Below, one piece after another: positions 17,526 through 26,536 of a stretch of DNA of 64,000 nucleotides (position 1 is the stretch's first letter; each line of letters opens with the position of its first letter). Position numbers and translations under genes: made by a program. The DNA is taken from positions 62,001 to 126,000 of the forward strand of contig NZ_FORS01000007.1 in NCBI RefSeq assembly GCF_900114065.1, written 5' to 3'. Source of the DNA: Stutzerimonas kunmingensis (GTDB lineage: Bacteria > Pseudomonadota > Gammaproteobacteria > Pseudomonadales > Pseudomonadaceae). Below the pieces are notes generated by a model. It was given only the letters and a program-made list of their open reading frames with translations, was not told the DNA's origin and made no database searches.

Positions 17526-18661
17526 CAGCTTTCGCCTCCCTGAACGCGGCGGATACGGTGGCGGATAAAGAAATCCGAGGAGGCGACGCAGATCACCAGG
17601 ATCGCCTGGATCAACTGCACCATGGAAAACGGGATCTGGTAGAACACCTGCAGGCTGCGCCCAGCGACGAACAGCATCGCCATCAACAGCGCCACCACCA
17701 GCGCCGCCACAGGGTTGTTGCGCGCAAGAAAGGCGATGAGAATTCCGGAGAAGCCGTAGCCCTGATAGAACGACTGGGTCAGCCGCCCCTCCTGCCCGGC
17801 AGTGACGAGAAATCCGGCGATCCCGGCCATGGCACCGGAAACCAGCACCGTGCCGATGATCATCTTTTGCACCGGCACGCCCACCGCGCCCGCCACCCGC
17901 GGGTTGGCATCAACGAAGCGCAGGTACAGCCCGGCGCGGGAAATGCCGAGAAACCATAGCGCCAGCAACGCGACGAACACGGCCAGCGGCACTGCCGCGC
18001 TGATGCCGTCGAACAGCTCGGGCAGGCGCTCGAACGGCTGGAATTGCGGTGAATAAGGGAACGAGCTTTTCGGGTCTTTCCAGCTTCCGTACAAAAGGTG
18101 CAGCAGGAAATTGATCGCCAGGTAGTTGAGCATCAGCGTCGAGATGATCTCGTTGACCTTCAGCCGCAGCTTGAGCAACACCGGCGCCAGCGCCCAGAGC
18201 AGCCCGCAAAAGATCGCCGCAGCGAGCATCAGCGGCAGGCGCAGCGTTTGCGGACCGACCTCGAACAGGGAGATCGACGTCGCACCGATGGCGCCCCAGA
18301 TCATCTGCCCCTCGAGCCCGAGGTTCCAGAACTTGGCGCGAAACGCCATGCAGCCGGCCAGGCCGACGAGGATCATCGGCGATGCCTGAAACAAGACCGC
18401 TTTCAGGCTCTGCGCATCGAACACCGTGAGAATGACAAATTCATTGAGCAGCTCGCCGGCCGGCACGCCTGCGGCGATCAGGATCGCGGCGGAAATGCCC
18501 AGCCCCAGCAACAGGGCTAGACCGATGATCGCAGCCTGCCAATGCCAGGCCAGTTGCTGGCGGATCTCCAGTGCGTAACGCCGCGACAGCAGCGGCTGTT
18601 TCGGGCGCTCGGTCGCTTGCGCAGCTTGCTCCAGCATCACGGGGCGTACCTGTTCATTCAT
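17525..18661 (-). CDS. Nucleoside-type ABC transporter permease (first permease)
   Basis: The 378-residue protein is a second BPD_transp_2 permease (NupP/YufP type), longer than its partner because of a cytoplasmic N-terminal extension of about 35 residues before the first membrane segment. The GLEGQMIWGAIGATSISLFE loop and the C-terminal GYGFSGILIAFLARNNP motif are characteristic. It forms the heterodimeric channel with the product of the next gene. Its start overlaps the end of the ATPase gene by 8 bases. Confidence 0.9.
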   Translation of the reverse strand: MNEQVRPVMLEQAAQATERPKQPLLSRRYALEIRQQLAWHWQAAIIGLALLLGLGISAAILIAAGVPAGELLNEFVILTVFDAQSLKAVLFQASPMILVGLAGCMAFRAKFWNLGLEGQMIWGAIGATSISLFEVGPQTLRLPLMLAAAIFCGLLWALAPVLLKLRLKVNEIISTLMLNYLAINFLLHLLYGSWKDPKSSFPYSPQFQPFERLPELFDGISAAVPLAVFVALLALWFLGISRAGLYLRFVDANPRVAGAVGVPVQKMIIGTVLVSGAMAGIAGFLVTAGQEGRLTQSFYQGYGFSGILIAFLARNNPVAALVVALLMAMLFVAGRSLQVFYQIPFSMVQLIQAILVICVASSDFFIRHRIRRVQGGES

Positions 18662-20231
18662 GGTTTACCCCTTCTGGATTCAACTCGCCATGGCTCAGCT
18701 CCCCATGGCTGACCATCGCCCTACCAATGGCCTGGCGATCCGCCGGCCGGTCGAATTCCGCGACAATGCGCCCGGCGTTCATCACGCCGATTCGATCCGC
18801 CAGGGCCAGCACTTCGTCGAGGTCTTCGCTGATCACCAGCACGGCCGCGCCGGCATCGCGGGCGGCGCGTAGGCGGCCATGCACGGCTGCGGTGGCGCGT
18901 ACGTCGAGCCCGCGGCTAGGGCTATGTACCAACACCAGTTGCGGGTCGCGGGAAAACTCGCGGGCGATCACCAGCTTCTGCGCGTTGCCGCCGGAAAGCA
19001 GCGCGGCCTTCTGCTTCAGCGAGCGCACGCCCTGCACGTCGAACCCGGCTACCGCCTCGGCAGCGTCTTCCTCCAGACGCTTGCGCCGGAGATTGAAGAA
19101 CGAGCCATAGCGCCCGCTGTGGATCTGCCCGACACCGAAGTTCTCCGCCACCGAGAGCTCGCCAGCCAGCGCGGTGCCGTAGCGGTCGGCCGGGATCGAG
19201 GCGATGCGCAACTCCCGGCGCTGTTCAGAGCTGGCCCGGCGCAAGTCGCCAAAACCGGTCAATTCCAATGCGCCTTCGCAGGACTCGGGCAAGCCCATCA
19301 GCACATTGGCCAACTCGCTCTGGCCATTGCCGCCGACACCGGCGATGCCGTAGATCTCGCCCGCGCGCAGGCCCAGGTTCACGCCATTGAGCACGCCGTG
19401 GCCACCCGCGCCCGTCGACCTGAGATCACGCACCTGCAGCCGCACCTCGCCCGGTATCGCCGGCTGGTATTCGCTGGCCGGCGCCGACTCGCCCACGGTC
19501 AAGCGCACCAGCTCGGGCACCGAGACCGTTTGCGGATCGAGTGTTTGTATCGTCCGACCGCCCCGCATCACGGTGACGCGATCGGCGAAGCGCTTCACAT
19601 CGCTCATCTTGTGAGTGACCAGGATTACCGCCGCGCCCTGCCGTGCGAAGGCGCGCACCGTTTCCAGCAGGCGCTCGGCCTCCCCATCGGTGAGTACCGC
19701 CGTCGGCTCGTCGAGGATCAGGATCCGCGCACCGGCCAGCAGCACCTTGAGAATTTCTACCCGCTGCTGCTCGGCCACCGATAGCGACTCGGTGACCTTG
19801 CGCGGGTCGATGGTGAAACCAAGCTCTGCCGCCTTGTCGCTGATCCGCTGTTCCAAAGCCGTCAGCCGCTGCCGGTGGCTGCCCGCGAAAGCATGATTGC
19901 CGGGCCCCACGGGCAGCCCCAGCTGGATGTTCTCGGCCACGGTGAAGGGCTTCACCAGCTTGAAGTGCTGATGAACCATGCCGATGTGGTAGCGGCTGGC
20001 ATCCCGCGGGCCGCTGAACCGCACCGCATTGTCGTTGATCAACAGCGATCCGCTTTCCGGTGCGTAGAGGCCGGCGGCGATGTTCATCAGCGACGACTTG
20101 CCCGCGCCGTTCTCGCCGAGCAGCGCATGCACCTCACCCCACTTGGCGGTGAAGTCTGCCTGGGACAGAGCCATGAAGCCGTCGAACGACTTGCTCACCC
20201 CGGTCAGCTGGATCGCGTTCAGGTTGCTCAT
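18654..20231 (-). CDS. Nucleoside-type ABC transporter ATP-binding protein (double ATPase)
   Basis: The 525-residue protein contains two ABC ATPase domains in tandem, as is typical for sugar and nucleoside importers. The first has Walker A GENGAGKSS, signature SVAEQQRVEILK and Walker B ILILDEPTAVL. The second is degenerate, with GVGGNGQSE in place of Walker A, LSGGNAQKLVIAREF as signature and LVLVHSPSRGLD as Walker B. The start at 20231 forms an ATGA overlap with the stop of the binding-protein gene. It energises import by the two permeases encoded next. Confidence 0.92.
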   Translation of the reverse strand: MSNLNAIQLTGVSKSFDGFMALSQADFTAKWGEVHALLGENGAGKSSLMNIAAGLYAPESGSLLINDNAVRFSGPRDASRYHIGMVHQHFKLVKPFTVAENIQLGLPVGPGNHAFAGSHRQRLTALEQRISDKAAELGFTIDPRKVTESLSVAEQQRVEILKVLLAGARILILDEPTAVLTDGEAERLLETVRAFARQGAAVILVTHKMSDVKRFADRVTVMRGGRTIQTLDPQTVSVPELVRLTVGESAPASEYQPAIPGEVRLQVRDLRSTGAGGHGVLNGVNLGLRAGEIYGIAGVGGNGQSELANVLMGLPESCEGALELTGFGDLRRASSEQRRELRIASIPADRYGTALAGELSVAENFGVGQIHSGRYGSFFNLRRKRLEEDAAEAVAGFDVQGVRSLKQKAALLSGGNAQKLVIAREFSRDPQLVLVHSPSRGLDVRATAAVHGRLRAARDAGAAVLVISEDLDEVLALADRIGVMNAGRIVAEFDRPADRQAIGRAMVSHGELSHGELNPEGVNHE

Positions 20232-21334
20232 TGCTGGGTGATCACTCCCTTGACGAACCAGTCCATCTGCCACAGCGCAGGGTCGGCCATGACCTCACCA
20301 GCGGCGATGCGCTCGGTGCCGTCGCGGTCGAGCATCGGGCCGGCGTAGATCTGCTTCTCGCCTTTGAGCAGCTCTTCGCGGGCAGCCATGATCTTGGCCT
20401 TGTCCGCTTCGGAAACCGCCGGGCCGCAGCAGGCCGCGTCGGTGCCGCCCTCGGCCATGGACAGCAGCGCGCCGTTCTCCGGCGGCGTCCAGTTGCCGGC
20501 GCTGATCTTCTTCAGCTCCGGCGCGAGGAACTTGTCCCAGACCCAGACCGATGAGCAGACGGTGGCGTCAGGGGCGAACTCACTCATGTCGCGATGGTGC
20601 CCGGTGCCGTGCACGCCGCGCTCCTGGGCGACGATCTGCGGTGTCGGGCTGTCGACGTGCTGGCCGAGCACGTCGGCGCCAGAGTCGATCAGCGCCATGG
20701 CGGCGGCGCGTTCCTTGACGGGGTCGTTCCAGGCGCCGGTGTAGACCACGGTGACGGTGGCATCCGGGTTGATCTGCTGCGCGCCAAGGGCGAAGGCGTT
20801 GACCGTCCAGTTAACCTGGCCGAAAGGATTGGCGGCGACAAAGCCCAGCTTGCCGGTCTTCGACGCCGCGCCCGCAGCCATCCCGCACAGATACTGGCTT
20901 TCGTAGGTGCGCCCGTAGAAGGATTCGAGGTTGCCGCTGTTGGTGGTGCCCGAGCCGTTGAGGAAGGCCACATCCGGATACTTGTCAGCCAATTCCTTGA
21001 AGGTGTCGGAATAGCCGAAGGCAGTACCGATGATCACGTTGGCGCCGCGCTGGATCAGCCGGTCCACCGCCGGGCGGATCGAAGAGGCGTTCTCCGGCAC
21101 GCTCTCGACGTACTGGATCTTGGTATCCAGCTCGGTTTCGAGCTTCTGCCGCGCCTCGTCGAAGGCCTGGGTCCAGCCGCCGTCATTGCGCGGGCTGATG
21201 TAGAGCATGGCGATCTTCGCCGGTTTATCGAGCGTCAGCCCCTGCCCTTCCTGCGCCGAAGCCAGGCCCGCCGCGCCTGTCAGGCCGAGAGCCACCGCCG
21301 CACACAAGGTCCGTTTCATGAACTTATTCAGCAT
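20228..21334 (-). CDS. BMP-family substrate-binding protein (nucleoside/purine type)
   Basis: The 368-residue periplasmic protein has a signal peptide (KRTLCAAVALGLTGAAGLAS) and the BMP/PnrA-like fold: IAMLYISPRNDGGWTQAFDE near the start, VIIGTAFGYSD, and GQHVDSPTPQIVAQERGVHG. Members of this family bind nucleosides or related compounds. The ATG at 21334 has an AGGAA site eight bases upstream; a second Met at 21319 is possible. A candidate RutR operator upstream of this operon hints that the ligand is linked to pyrimidine breakdown. Confidence 0.9.
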   Translation of the reverse strand: MLNKFMKRTLCAAVALGLTGAAGLASAQEGQGLTLDKPAKIAMLYISPRNDGGWTQAFDEARQKLETELDTKIQYVESVPENASSIRPAVDRLIQRGANVIIGTAFGYSDTFKELADKYPDVAFLNGSGTTNSGNLESFYGRTYESQYLCGMAAGAASKTGKLGFVAANPFGQVNWTVNAFALGAQQINPDATVTVVYTGAWNDPVKERAAAMALIDSGADVLGQHVDSPTPQIVAQERGVHGTGHHRDMSEFAPDATVCSSVWVWDKFLAPELKKISAGNWTPPENGALLSMAEGGTDAACCGPAVSEADKAKIMAAREELLKGEKQIYAGPMLDRDGTERIAAGEVMADPALWQMDWFVKGVITQQ

Positions 21335-21359
21335 TTTTAATTTCCTGATGGTGGGATCG

Positions 21360-21746
21360 TCAAAGCATGTGGTTGATGCGGAACACGTTTTTCTCGGGGT
21401 CCAGCAGCACCGCTTGGTACCAGTGGTAGTAGGTTTCGTAAGGCGCCTTGATCAGCGTCGCGCCCATGGCGACGGCAATGGGCACCAGGCGGTCGACCTC
21501 GCCTTGCGAATCGACGTCGATGTTCAGCAGGAACTTGCAGCCGCGGGTGTCGGCGAATTCGTCCAGCCGCAGCAGTTCATAGGCTTCCGGCGCGTTGAAG
21601 CCGATGCAGCTCTTGCCGGTATCCAACCCGCGAAAGATCGGCGAGGCGATTTCGGGAATGTTCCGGAAGCCGAACAGCTCGCGGTAGAAGCCGCTCAGGG
21701 CTTCGATGTCGCGGGCGAAGACGTTGACGTAGGAAAGGGTGCTCAT
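21360..21746 (-). CDS. VOC (glyoxalase/dioxygenase-fold) family protein
   Basis: The 128-residue protein has the paired beta-alpha-beta-beta-beta modules of the VOC superfamily (LSYVNVFARDIEALSGFYRE; then VLLDPEKNVFRINHML). Catalytic chemistry is unknown and the metal ligands are not obvious from the sequence alone. The ATG at 21746 overlaps the oxygenase stop (ATGA-type), so it is translated with it. Its place between an oxygenase and a nucleoside importer suggests action on an intermediate of the imported compound, which is inference. Confidence 0.82.
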   Translation of the reverse strand: MSTLSYVNVFARDIEALSGFYRELFGFRNIPEIASPIFRGLDTGKSCIGFNAPEAYELLRLDEFADTRGCKFLLNIDVDSQGEVDRLVPIAVAMGATLIKAPYETYYHWYQAVLLDPEKNVFRINHML

Positions 21747-22753
21747 GCGACCTCCAGCCCTTTGCCGAAGGTGGTCTGCTTGACGAACTTGGAGAGCAGG
21801 TTGTCGCCAGAGGTGACCGGCGCGTGGCGTGGCGCTTCGCCCTCGCTCAGGCATCCCGGCAGGCACTCGATCAGCGCGTCGTAGTTGGGCTGGTGGAAGA
21901 ACACAAGTGACTGTCGCCCGTTGTCGGCAGGGCTGTCCTCAGGCGGATTGACCACCCGATGCAGCGTGGAAATCCACTGATCGTTGGTCCACTGCATCAT
22001 CAGGTCGCCGATGTTCACGGCGAAGCCGTTCTCCACATAGGGCACATCCACCCATTCGCCCTGACGGTTGCGCGCCTGCAAACCGCCCAGCGCGTTGTCC
22101 GGCTTGACGATGGTCAGGCTGCCGTAATCGGTGTGGGCGCTGGCACGCAATTGCCCGGGCTCCACCGCGCCCTTCACGTCCGGATAGCTGAGGCTGCGGA
22201 ACATGCTGATGTGCTTGTCGATCTTGTCGTCGAAGAAGGTTTCCGGCAGCTCCAGTGCCAGGGCGAAGATGCGCATCAGCGACTGCGACAGCTCGCTCAT
22301 GGCAGCGAAGTACTCGCGATAGGCCTGCTCGAAGCCTTCGATGCCGGTGGGCCAGACGTTTGGCGCGAAATGCGGGCCGGCTGCGGCGCAACGGTAGTAG
22401 TCCTCATCCGGCACATCGCTGGGCCCGATGGAAAAGGATTCCTTGAGATCGCCGGGCGCGGCCTCCTCCATCGAATACGACAGGCTCTCTTCGGCGATGG
22501 CGCTGTAGCCGCGCACCATTTCCGGGCTGGGCCGGTCGACCTTGCGCTTTTCCGGCAACGGCAAGGCGAAGAACTGCCGCGTCAGCCGCGACACGCGCTC
22601 GATCAGTTCAGTGGGGATCTGGTGATTGGTGATGACCAGAAAACCGATGTCGCGACAGGCCTGGTCAACGGCCTTGGCTACCTGGGCCTTGCCCTCCGGC
22701 GTGCCGGCGAAATACGGCGCGAGGTCGATGATGGGAACGTATTGCAGAGTCAT
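21743..22753 (-). CDS. Isopenicillin-N-synthase-like Fe(II)/2-oxoglutarate oxygenase
   Basis: The 336-residue protein has the double-stranded beta-helix oxygenase fold. The iron triad is visible as His207 and Asp209 (AHTDYGSLTI) and His265 (STLHRVVNP), and Arg280-x-Ser282 (GRQSLVF) is the usual 2-oxoglutarate anchor. This family includes thymine 7-hydroxylase-type enzymes as well as many of unknown substrate. It heads the minus-strand operon with the VOC protein and the BMP importer, and a RutR-like palindrome lies 187 bases upstream. A nucleobase or nucleoside substrate is a reasonable guess but unproven. The ATG at 22753 gives the family-typical N-terminus. Confidence 0.85.
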   Translation of the reverse strand: MTLQYVPIIDLAPYFAGTPEGKAQVAKAVDQACRDIGFLVITNHQIPTELIERVSRLTRQFFALPLPEKRKVDRPSPEMVRGYSAIAEESLSYSMEEAAPGDLKESFSIGPSDVPDEDYYRCAAAGPHFAPNVWPTGIEGFEQAYREYFAAMSELSQSLMRIFALALELPETFFDDKIDKHISMFRSLSYPDVKGAVEPGQLRASAHTDYGSLTIVKPDNALGGLQARNRQGEWVDVPYVENGFAVNIGDLMMQWTNDQWISTLHRVVNPPEDSPADNGRQSLVFFHQPNYDALIECLPGCLSEGEAPRHAPVTSGDNLLSKFVKQTTFGKGLEVA

Positions 22754-22939
22754 GGATGACGCACTCCTCTGACGCAAGGCTGAAACCTGAGCGCGTCGCC
22801 GATGGCGCGGGCGCTTCTCTGTATGCGTGACGCTGCCGCCCTTTTGCACACGGGCGACTTTCTAGGAGAGAGCAGAAAGCGTGCCACCGGATCGATTCGC
22901 TTACAGATCAGTGGCTTAGCGATTTGACCAGGGCAAAAC

Positions 22940-22953
22940 GGATCAAATGGTCC
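22940..22953. promoter_or_regulatory. Candidate RutR operator upstream of the oxygenase/BMP operon
   Basis: GGATCAAATGGTCC is an imperfect palindrome (GGAtCA-AA-TGgTCC; 16 bases with its flanking C and G) that fits the RutR pattern TTGACCA-NN-TGGTCAA in its inner part. It shares the 10-base word CAAATGGTCC exactly with the site in front of rutA at 37598-37610. An additional half-site TTTGACCA lies at 22923-22930. It is in the 381-base gap (22754-23134) between the oxygenase operon and the DUF2231 gene, nearly equidistant from both starts. I see no other feature in that gap. Confidence 0.55.
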
Positions 22954-23134
22954 GGTTCAGAGCACTTGGTTTGTGCGCGAGGCACGAAAAATGGGCGCGA
23001 GCAGCAATGGCCGAGAGCTGCGCGCCGCTCGGCGATATGAGTGAACTAACGGTCGCACAGCACGATCCCCTCTTAAGCACCTTCAGAGCGATCCGCGCCG
23101 CGCAGGGCTGGTCGAAAGCAATGAGGAGTTCCTT

Positions 23135-23584
23135 GTGACCGTCATCACCTACCGCACCACAGAAACCACTCACAGCGTTTCCCGCCACGTGCCGCATCCG
23201 CTGCACTCGATCCTACTGGCCGGGAGCGTGCCGTTGTTTCTCGGCGCACTGCTGAGCGACGTCGCCTACTTTCGCAGCTACCAGATTCAATGGAGCAACT
23301 TCGCCTCCTGGCTGATCGCCGGCGGCCTGGTGTTCTGCGGGCTGGCAATCCTGTTCGCGGTCGTCAACCTGATCAAGGCCAGGCACAGGACAGGGCGACC
23401 GCTGATCTATCTGCTGGTGCTCGTGGCGACCTGGGTAGTCGGTTTCATCAATGCCCTGCAGCACGCCAAGGACGCCTGGGCAGTCATGCCGACCGGCCTG
23501 GTGCTCTCGGTGATCGTCACTCTGCTGGCCTGCGCCGCCGCGTGGATCGGCCTTTCCAACCTGCGTGACGGAGGTGAAGCATGA
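23135..23584 (+). CDS. DUF2231 integral membrane protein
   Basis: The 149-residue protein has four hydrophobic helices and the DUF2231 pattern: HPLHSILLAGSVPLFLGALL with an early conserved His-Pro, and the central QWSNFASWLIAGGLVFCGLA. Such proteins are often encoded with quinoprotein or electron-transfer enzymes. The start is a GTG at 23135 supported by GAGGAG at 23123-23128. Its stop overlaps the start of the sugar-dehydrogenase-like gene (ATGA), so the pair is one operon and may function together at the membrane. Confidence 0.87.
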   Translation: MTVITYRTTETTHSVSRHVPHPLHSILLAGSVPLFLGALLSDVAYFRSYQIQWSNFASWLIAGGLVFCGLAILFAVVNLIKARHRTGRPLIYLLVLVATWVVGFINALQHAKDAWAVMPTGLVLSVIVTLLACAAAWIGLSNLRDGGEA

Positions 23585-24873
23585 AGCACACCAATGCACT
23601 CTCCGCCCTGACCATCGCGTTGTTCCTTAGCGCCTGCGGTGGCGATGAGCAGGACGCCGCCAGCCTGTATGGCGCCAACCCCAAACTGCCGGAACCCGAC
23701 CGCGGAATGCTGCCGAGCATGAAGATCGCCGAGCCGACACCCTGGGGCGATGCAACACCCACGGTGCCGGAAAACTACAGCGTGACGGCGATAGCCACCG
23801 ATCTGCAGATCCCGCGACAGACCCTGGTGCTGCCCAACGGCGACATCCTTGTGGCCGAAGGTCGTGGCGGCAATGCAGCCAAGCTGAAACCGAAAGACGT
23901 GATCGCCGGTTACATCAAGGCGCAGGGCAACACGTCGGTCAAAAGCGGTAACCGGCTGACCCTGCTGAGAGATGCCGATGGCGACGGCCGCTACGAAATG
24001 CAGAACGTCTTCGCCGATGAACTTAATGCCCCCTATGGACTGGCCTTCCACGACGGCAACCTCTACGTCGCCAACCAGGACGAACTGGTGCGTTTCGAAT
24101 ACGAGGAAGGTCAGACCGAAGCCAGCGGTCCGCCGACCAAGGTCGTTGACCTGCCCTCGGAGATCAACCACCACTGGACCAAGGCGATGACCATCAGCCC
24201 CGATGGCCAGTACCTCTACGTCGGCATCGGCTCGAACAGCAACATCACCGAGCGCGGGATGGAAGCCGAGGTCGACCGCGCCGTGGTCTGGCAGATCAAC
24301 ACCAAAACCGGCGCCTACAAGCCCTACGCCACCGGCCTGCGCAACCCCACGGCCCTGGCGATACTGCCCGGCACCGACCAGCTGTGGTCGGTGGTCAACG
24401 AGCGCGACGAACTGGGCGAAAACCTGGTGCCGGACTACCTGACCTCGGTGCAGGAAGGCGGTTTCTATGGCTGGCCCTACAGCTACTGGGGGCAGAACGT
24501 CGACGATCGCGTCCGTCCGCAGGACCCGGACAAGGTCAAGCAGGCGATCACCCCGGACTACGCCTTGGGCGCCCACGTCGCCGCGCTGGGCCTGGACTTT
24601 TCCTCGGATGTCATGGGCGAGCAATTCACCGAAGGCGCGTTCGTCGGCGAGCACGGCAGCTGGAACCGGGAAGATCCGTCCGGCTACAAGGTGGTCTTCG
24701 TGCCGTTCCGCGATGGCCGCCCGGCAGGCGAACCTGTCGACTTCATGACCGGCTTCCGCAAGGACGGCAAAACCCGCGGTCGTCCGGTGGGCGTGACCGT
24801 CGACCCCAGCGGAGCCCTGATCGTCGCGGACGACCTGGCCAATGTGGTCTGGCGGGTGACGCGCAACCAGTGA
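23581..24873 (+). CDS. PQQ-dependent sugar dehydrogenase-like lipoprotein
   Basis: The 430-residue protein is a six-bladed beta-propeller of the soluble aldose/sorbosone dehydrogenase family (GSDH). A lipobox ending at Cys19 (LFLSAC) predicts outer-membrane or periplasmic anchoring. Propeller hallmarks include LPNGDILVAEGRG, LYVGIGSNSNITERG, TGLRNPTALAI and FVGEHGSWNRED. Family members oxidise sugars with PQQ; the actual substrate is unknown. It is translationally coupled to the DUF2231 membrane protein, which might link it to the respiratory chain. Confidence 0.88.
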   Translation: MKHTNALSALTIALFLSACGGDEQDAASLYGANPKLPEPDRGMLPSMKIAEPTPWGDATPTVPENYSVTAIATDLQIPRQTLVLPNGDILVAEGRGGNAAKLKPKDVIAGYIKAQGNTSVKSGNRLTLLRDADGDGRYEMQNVFADELNAPYGLAFHDGNLYVANQDELVRFEYEEGQTEASGPPTKVVDLPSEINHHWTKAMTISPDGQYLYVGIGSNSNITERGMEAEVDRAVVWQINTKTGAYKPYATGLRNPTALAILPGTDQLWSVVNERDELGENLVPDYLTSVQEGGFYGWPYSYWGQNVDDRVRPQDPDKVKQAITPDYALGAHVAALGLDFSSDVMGEQFTEGAFVGEHGSWNREDPSGYKVVFVPFRDGRPAGEPVDFMTGFRKDGKTRGRPVGVTVDPSGALIVADDLANVVWRVTRNQ

Positions 24874-24968
24874 CGAGTAGCAGGCCGGTGACCGCGCGGT
24901 TACCGGCTGCTCGTCATGCGCCTGCAGGTTGGTCCCTTGCGGCTTTCTTGAAGGCATAGGATGACCTT

Positions 24969-25895
24969 ATGGCGCAGCGCTCGCCGCGAACAAATGGAAG
25001 AACTCAGGGGAAGCCGGCAAGCCTGGGTGCGCTGCTGGTGGTGCTTGCCGCACTTTGCTGAGGACTATCGGGTGGGATAGGCGGCGTCCTCATTAGCGAG
25101 GGCTGGAGCCCCACCGTAGTCTCGCTCTACCGGGGCCTGATCGGCCTCGTGTGCGTGCTCATCTGGCTGGCATTACGCCCGGCCGGCAGTGGAATGACGA
25201 GCCACAGGCTGTGGTTCTGGTCGGTAATCGCCGGCATCGGCGTGGCGGGCAACTTCTCTTTTTACTTCTTGAGCATCGCCGAGGGCAGCGTTGCGGTGGC
25301 AGCGACCCTGATGTACTCAGCGCCGGTGTTCGTCTACCTGGCATCCTTCGCGTTCGGACTCGAAAGGCCGACGCTGTTCAAATGGGCAGCAATCGCAACG
25401 GTGATGCTCGGCGTCATCTTGCTGACCGGTATCCATGACGTCGGCGCGAGCGACATTACGCTCGTGGCAGCCGGAGCCGGCCTGCTATCCGGTTTGTCCT
25501 ATGCGGCTTTTATTTTTGCGTTCAAGTACGCGGCGCCCCACGGCAGTCCTCAGGCGATTCTCGTCATAGCGTTCGCGGTGCTCGTTGGCATACTCGCCTC
25601 GATGAGCGACGCGCAACAGGCAGCGTCGGTGCCAGGCGCCCCGAGTTGGCCACTGTTCATCGTTCTGGGTGTGGTCGGTGCAGGGCTGTCCTTCATTCTG
25701 TACATCGTCGGGCTCAGACATACCGCACCGGCTGTGGCGTCCATCGTGGCGATGGTCGAGCCGGTAACCGCTTCGCTCTTCGGCGTCGTGGTACTGGATG
25801 AGAGTCTGGCAGCGCTGCAGATCCTGGGCATGGGGCTGATTCTATTGACGGTGACTGCGCTGGGCCTCCAGGGCAGAGAACCGAACGAGATGTAA
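24969..25895 (+). pseudogene. EamA (DMT superfamily) transporter, disrupted by an in-frame TGA
   Basis: A single frame from the ATG at 24969 to 25895 would encode about 308 residues of a ten-helix EamA permease. A TGA at 25059-25061 interrupts codon 31, where the surrounding text (ALLVVLAALC, stop, GLSGGIGGVLI) strongly suggests an ancestral TGG Trp. Everything downstream is intact: both EamA repeats, the SIAEGSVAVAATLMYSAPVF signature and the C-terminal VAMVEPVTASLFGVVVLDES. A shorter product could start at GTG 25149 but would lack the first helix. A single point mutation is the simplest explanation; a sequence error is the main alternative. Confidence 0.8.
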
Positions 25896-25964
25896 CGATC
25901 CGGCTCGTCGAACGCTCGCCTTTCCTGACAGTCTCTACCCGACAATTCCCGCTGGACCTTGCGC

Positions 25965-26363
25965 ATGCTCCGCTCCATCCACCACGTCGCGATCATCTGC
26001 TCGGACTATGTCGTATCGAAGCGCTTCTATACCGAGACGCTGGGGCTGACGGTGATTGCCGAGCATTACCGCGAGGCGCGTCGCTCCTACAAGCTCGACC
26101 TCGCGCTGCCGGATGGCGCTCAGCTCGAGCTGTTTTCCTTTCCCGATGCGCCGCCGCGCCCTTCACGACCGGAGGCGCAGGGATTGCGGCATCTGGCGTT
26201 TGCGGTGGACGACGTCGCGCAGTGCAAGGCATGGCTGGAGCGTCAGGGCGTTGCGGTGGAAGCGATTCGGCTGGATGAGTACACCGGTCGCCGATTCACC
26301 TTCTTCGCGGACCCGGACGGCCTGCCGCTGGAGCTGTACGAAGCGGCGCCGGCCGTGGATTGA
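25965..26363 (+). CDS. yaeR: VOC family protein, YaeR/GloA2 type
   Basis: The 132-residue protein is close to E. coli YaeR: IHHVAIICSDYVVSKRFYTE at the start, then YREARRSYKLDLAL, ELFSFPDAPPRPSRPEAQGL and FFADPDGLPLELYE. His and Glu positions expected for a glyoxalase-I-like metal site are present. The function of YaeR is not settled; it is usually annotated as glyoxalase-like. The ATG at 25965 is preferred over a TTG two codons earlier because it aligns with the family start. Confidence 0.9.
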   Translation: MLRSIHHVAIICSDYVVSKRFYTETLGLTVIAEHYREARRSYKLDLALPDGAQLELFSFPDAPPRPSRPEAQGLRHLAFAVDDVAQCKAWLERQGVAVEAIRLDEYTGRRFTFFADPDGLPLELYEAAPAVD

Positions 26364-26536
26364 GCCTGCACGGGTATCCGTCTGACAGCGGGGGCGATAA
26401 CCAGCGCGCCGGCAACGCAGAACCGATGCCACCCGCATCTCCTCCCGTAATGCTCGACCTCCTCGCCGTCACCGCCACGTAACAATCCGGCCCTAGCGTG
26501 TTCTGGCTGTCCCCCACACTGACCGCCGAGGCCCGC

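Noticed and set aside
22947..23206. Small open frames on both strands in the gap before the DUF2231 gene
   Set aside because: No ribosome site, no family pattern, and they overlap the candidate operator region.
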